From NCBI GenBank assembly GCA_963666995.1, contig OY762941.1, positions 1,302,001-1,366,000 on the forward strand: a stretch of DNA of 64,000 nucleotides, given 5' to 3'. Positions within the stretch are counted from its first letter, which is position 1. Every line of letters starts with the position of its first letter. This document shows positions 61,123 through 64,000 of this stretch, one piece after another. The DNA comes from Syntrophobacter sp963666995. GTDB taxonomy: Bacteria > Desulfobacterota > Syntrophobacteria > Syntrophobacterales > Syntrophobacteraceae. Under the pieces are notes generated by a model. That model was not told the DNA's origin and ran no database searches. It worked only from the letters and a program-made list of their open reading frames with translations. The position numbers were made by a program, and so were the translations under genes.

Positions 61123-62763
61123 ATGGCACAGCGAGTAGTCATCGACCCGATTACCCGAATTGAGGGTCATCTGCGTATAGAAGTCGAAGTGGCCAATGGG
61201 AAGGTCGCCAACGCGTGGAGCAGTTCCACCCTATTCCGAGGCATTGAACTCATGCTGCAGGGACGCGACCCCCGCGATGCATACCTGTTCACTCAGAGGG
61301 CTTGCGGCGTGTGTACTTACGTGCACGGCCTGGCATCTGTCAGGGCCGTCGACGACGCGGTCAAAGTCACCATCCCCGACAACGCGAGGTTGCTCCGGAA
61401 CCTGCTTCTCGGCGCCCAGTTCCTGCACGACCATGTGGTGCATTTTTACCACCTGCACGCGCTTGACTGGGTCGACGTCGTGAGTTCCCTCAAGGCCGAC
61501 CCCAAAAAGACCGCCGACCTTGCGGCCAAGGTTTCCCCGGCCCCCACCGGCAGCCAGGCCGATTTCAAACAGGTTCAGGCCCGTGTGAAGAAATTCGTCG
61601 ACAGCGGCCAGCTCGGCATTTTTGCGAACGGCTACTGGGGCCATCCCGCATACAAACTGCCGCCCGAAGTGAACCTGATCGCGGTTTCCCACTACCTGGA
61701 AGCCCTGAGGCAGCAGGCCAGAACCGCCCGCATGCACGCCATCTTCGGCGGTAAGAACCCGCATATCCAGAGCCTCGTGGTCGGTGGAATCACCTGCGCG
61801 GCGGACCTCAACGCGGAACGCATCGCCGAATTCAAGTTCCTCTGGAAGGAAACGATGCAGTTCGTCAACCAGTATTACATCCCCGACCTGGTGGCCGTGG
61901 CCGGCTTCTACAAGGACTGGGGAAAAATCGGCGGGACCACGAACTTCCTGGCTTACGGCGAATTTCCGCAGAGCGAAAAAGAACCCGACAGCCTCATGTT
62001 CCCGAGAGGCGCAATTTTCAAGCGCGCCTTCACCCAGGTTCAGCCTGTCGACATCGCACAGATTCAGGAACACGTGAAGCATAGCTGGTATGAAGGCGAC
62101 CAGGCGCTGCCTCCGGCCAAGGGCGAAACCAAACCCAAGGTCGGGCCGCTCGAGGTCGACAAACGGTACAGTTGGATGAAGGCGCCCCGCTACAAGGGCG
62201 AACCCATGGAAGTGGGTCCTCTCGCCCGCGTGCTGGTCGCGTACGGCAAGGGCCACGCTCCGACCAAGAAAGCGGTGGACGGGCTGCTCAAGACATTGGC
62301 CATCCCGCCGGAAGCCCTTTTCTCCACTCTCGGCAGGACCGCCGCGAGAGGGCTCGAAACCGTGATCATCGGCGAAGCGATGGAAGGCTGGATGAACCAG
62401 TTGATCGAAAACATCGCCAAGGGCAACACCGACACTTACAAGGCATACGAGATGCCGGCCGAAGCCATGGGCGCGGGTCTCAATGACGTTCCCCGCGGGG
62501 CGCTCGGACACTGGATCCAGATCAAGGACCAGAAGATCGGAAACTTCCAGTTGGTCGTTCCCTCGACCTGGAACCTCGGACCCAGATGCGCCGCGGACAA
62601 GAAGGGACCTCTCGAGGAAGCGCTGGTCGGAACCCCCGTGGCCGATCCGAAGCGCCCGGTCGAAATCCTCAGGACGATCCACTCCTTCGACCCGTGTATC
62701 GCATGCGGTGTCCATGTGATCGATCCGAACTCGAACGAAGTGTACAAGTTTAGAGTTGTCTAG
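61123..62763 (+). CDS. [NiFe] hydrogenase large subunit
   Basis: Contains the active site. 546 residues. N-terminal RIEGHLRIE, the L1 motif FRGIELMLQGRDPRD ... RACGVCTYVHG (C61, C64), and the L2 motif near the C-terminus, DPCIACGVH (C525, C528, H531). The 15 residues after H531 are the tail that the maturation protease removes. It is exported together with the small subunit by the twin-arginine route. RBS AAGGAGATAATC lies before the ATG at 61123, 74 bp after the small subunit. Confidence 0.95.
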   Translation: MAQRVVIDPITRIEGHLRIEVEVANGKVANAWSSSTLFRGIELMLQGRDPRDAYLFTQRACGVCTYVHGLASVRAVDDAVKVTIPDNARLLRNLLLGAQFLHDHVVHFYHLHALDWVDVVSSLKADPKKTADLAAKVSPAPTGSQADFKQVQARVKKFVDSGQLGIFANGYWGHPAYKLPPEVNLIAVSHYLEALRQQARTARMHAIFGGKNPHIQSLVVGGITCAADLNAERIAEFKFLWKETMQFVNQYYIPDLVAVAGFYKDWGKIGGTTNFLAYGEFPQSEKEPDSLMFPRGAIFKRAFTQVQPVDIAQIQEHVKHSWYEGDQALPPAKGETKPKVGPLEVDKRYSWMKAPRYKGEPMEVGPLARVLVAYGKGHAPTKKAVDGLLKTLAIPPEALFSTLGRTAARGLETVIIGEAMEGWMNQLIENIAKGNTDTYKAYEMPAEAMGAGLNDVPRGALGHWIQIKDQKIGNFQLVVPSTWNLGPRCAADKKGPLEEALVGTPVADPKRPVEILRTIHSFDPCIACGVHVIDPNSNEVYKFRVV

Positions 62764-62797
62764 AACCTGTTTTTTGGATACTTCTCACAGGGACTCT

Positions 62798-62833
62798 GCC
62801 CTTCCTGCCGGAGGGGCGGGTTCCTGTTTTTTT
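62798..62833 (+). terminator. Possible attenuator/terminator after the large subunit
   Basis: An 8-bp stem GCCCTTCC/GGAGGGGC (one G-T pair) with loop TGCC at 62798-62817, then a T7 run at 62827-62833. The 9-nt gap between stem and T run weakens it, so it may only reduce expression of the protease and hypC relative to the structural genes. Confidence 0.4.
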
Positions 62834-62858
62834 CTGACCTTCGGGAAGAGGCCCTGAA

Positions 62859-63371
62859 ATGAGCGAAAAGCGCATACTGGTCCTTGGGGTCGGCAACATC
62901 CTGCTGCGGGACGAGGGAATCGGGGTGAGGGTTGTCGAGAAGCTTGAGGCTGAATACACGTTTTCTCCGAACGTCGAACTGATGGATGGAGGCACCCTCG
63001 GGCTGCGGCTCCTCGATCCGATATCCAACGCGGACTACCTCATCGTGGTCGATGCGGTGCAAAACAACGGGGCGCCGGGGACCCTCTACCGGCTTCCGGT
63101 GTCGGAACTGGAAAAAAGGCTCAAGTTCAAGAATTCCCTCCATCAACTGGACATGGTGGAAGCCCTGGCTTATTCCGAAATCCTGGGGAACCGGCCCGAG
63201 GCGATCATCATCGGAGTGGAACCGGCCGATATCTCGCCCTGGGGCCTCGAATTGACCGAAACGGTTCGGGCAAGGCTGCCGGAGATGTGTTCGCGGGTCC
63301 TCACCGAAATAAAACTTGCGGGCGGATCATATGAGCGGACTGCGGGGGATGACGAAGAGCTTTCGGCATGA
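62859..63371 (+). CDS. Hydrogenase maturation endopeptidase (HyaD/HynC family)
   Basis: Nickel-dependent protease that trims the large subunit's C-terminal tail after Ni insertion. 170 residues with ILVLGVGNILLRDEGIGVRVVE (the first acidic Ni ligand in DEG; shown in full up to 20: ILVLGVGNILLRDEGIGVRV), LMDGGTLGLRLLD, VVDAVQNNGAPG with the second acid, and HQLDMVEALAYSE, whose His is the third ligand. It lies 95 bp after its substrate's gene, separated by the weak terminator. Confidence 0.93.
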   Translation: MSEKRILVLGVGNILLRDEGIGVRVVEKLEAEYTFSPNVELMDGGTLGLRLLDPISNADYLIVVDAVQNNGAPGTLYRLPVSELEKRLKFKNSLHQLDMVEALAYSEILGNRPEAIIIGVEPADISPWGLELTETVRARLPEMCSRVLTEIKLAGGSYERTAGDDEELSA

Positions 63372-63475
63372 TAGACTTTTAGGCAAATCCAGGCGAATTT
63401 GTACGAGAAGCGGACCGGATGCCGATATGCCGAAGCATCCTGCTGATAAGAGCGAAATGTTAAGGAGCAAATGAC

Positions 63476-63715
63476 ATGTGTTTGGCCATTCCTGCCGAAG
63501 TGATGCAGATCGAAGACGATATGGCGACCGTGCGGGTCGGAGACGCCCTTCGCAAGACGTCCCTCATGCTGCTGTCCGAAAAACCTCAACTGGGCGACTA
63601 TGTCATCATCCATGCGGGATTCGCGCTCCATAAGGTGGACCCCGAAGAGGCGCGGGAGTCCCTGCGCATGCTCCGCGAAATGGCCATGCTGGCGGCAGAG
63701 GAATCTCACGACTGA
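63476..63715 (+). CDS. hypC: HypC-type hydrogenase assembly chaperone
   Basis: 79 residues beginning with the invariant M-C (MCLAIPAEVMQIEDDMATVR), whose cysteine binds the Fe(CN)2CO unit, and ending with the usual VDPEEARESLRML block. It acts with HypD and passes iron to the large subunit. RBS AAGGAG lies 8 nt before the ATG. hypA, B, D, E and F are not in the window, so they must lie beyond its end or elsewhere. Confidence 0.94.
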   Translation: MCLAIPAEVMQIEDDMATVRVGDALRKTSLMLLSEKPQLGDYVIIHAGFALHKVDPEEARESLRMLREMAMLAAEESHD

Positions 63716-63952
63716 TGGATTCCGCTCCGCGGTTATCCTTCGGGAGGGCGATCGTCCGGGACCCCCCGGAGCGGTATGCCCTTCCCGTTAAGATCGTTCC
63801 CGCCCCTATGATCGAAAAGCCGCAGGATCTGTTCTTTCCCAGTCTCCAGGCAGTTCCACCGCAGACGCAGCGCATCGTGAGTCAAGACCGGACCTTTTAG
63901 ATATTGCCGAACCGTAGACTATAATGTTACGAATGGGCCGTTTGTTCCCGAA

Positions 63953-63990
63953 CCCCGTGCAAAATCCGGGGTCCAGTGTCGTTAATTGGA
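63953..63990. repeat. Family C palindromic repeat at the window edge
   Basis: CCCCG/CGGGG arms (63953-63957, 63967-63971) followed by TCCAGTGTCGTTAATTGGAA, matching the complement of 53111-53140 beyond the palindrome. From hypC to the window end (63716-64000) I see no other gene. Confidence 0.6.
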
Positions 63991-64000
63991 ACTACACAAT

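Noticed and set aside
63715..63900. Frame directly after hypC as a possible hypD start
   Set aside because: No HypD cysteine motifs and no ribosome site; the frame ends after 61 codons.

Overview
The window is high-GC bacterial DNA with densely packed operons. The gene content points to a strictly anaerobic, probably syntrophic or sulfate-reducing Desulfobacterota species; it resembles Syntrophobacter in my memory, but I could not run a comparison. The supporting genes are a Tat-exported periplasmic [NiFe] hydrogenase, a tungsten-type aldehyde:ferredoxin oxidoreductase with a dedicated polyferredoxin, a CCG-domain iron-sulfur protein, sigma-54 regulators, and an ilv-psd-pss-leu-asd order.

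Layout. 0.7-3.6 kb: a dynamin-like GTPase divergent from a lytic transglycosylase. 3.7-17 kb, minus strand: a long anabolic run of two acetolactate synthase pairs (ilvBN), ilvC, psd, pssA, leuC, leuD, leuB, asd, rsmD and coaD; leuA is missing. 17-24.6 kb: an HD phosphohydrolase, small proteins, a Nudix protein, HrpA helicase, and a decayed fragment of a second hrpA. 25-32.9 kb: purine nucleoside phosphorylase, two MTA/SAH-deaminase-type amidohydrolases, pyruvate kinase, then polyferredoxin plus AOR. 33.4-35.5 kb: GlgX.

35.6-52.3 kb is a complete type III CRISPR-Cas island. Two arrays with homologous leaders (24 and 9 repeats) flank an operon whose first seven genes are each joined by a 4-nt ATGA overlap. 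They are a CARF-nuclease of the Card1/Can2 kind, an HD-less Cas10 with GGDD, a Cas7-like RAMP, a Csx10 (Cas5-like) with a helical tail, a double Cas7, Csx19, and a large RAMP carrying a C-terminal cold-shock domain. Then come a relic two-repeat mini-array, cas6, an unrecognised two-TM protein, the remains of a reverse transcriptase gene, cas1 and cas2. The gene set matches III-D, most closely the III-Dv variant known from Synechocystis, but with fewer fusions. GGDD, CARF and membrane protein together suggest cyclic-oligoadenylate signalling. The cold-shock fusion, the unknown membrane protein, the in-operon mini-array and the RT fossil are the most novel points.

53.5-56.4 kb: a sigma-54 activator, followed by a pseudo-receiver gene with its own strong sigma-54 promoter. 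56.5-59 kb: a CCG iron-sulfur/VTT membrane fusion and an exported YdjY-like protein. 60.1-63.7 kb: the hydrogenase operon (small subunit, large subunit, maturation protease, HypC). Three families of short palindromic interspersed repeats recur in the gaps between genes across the window.
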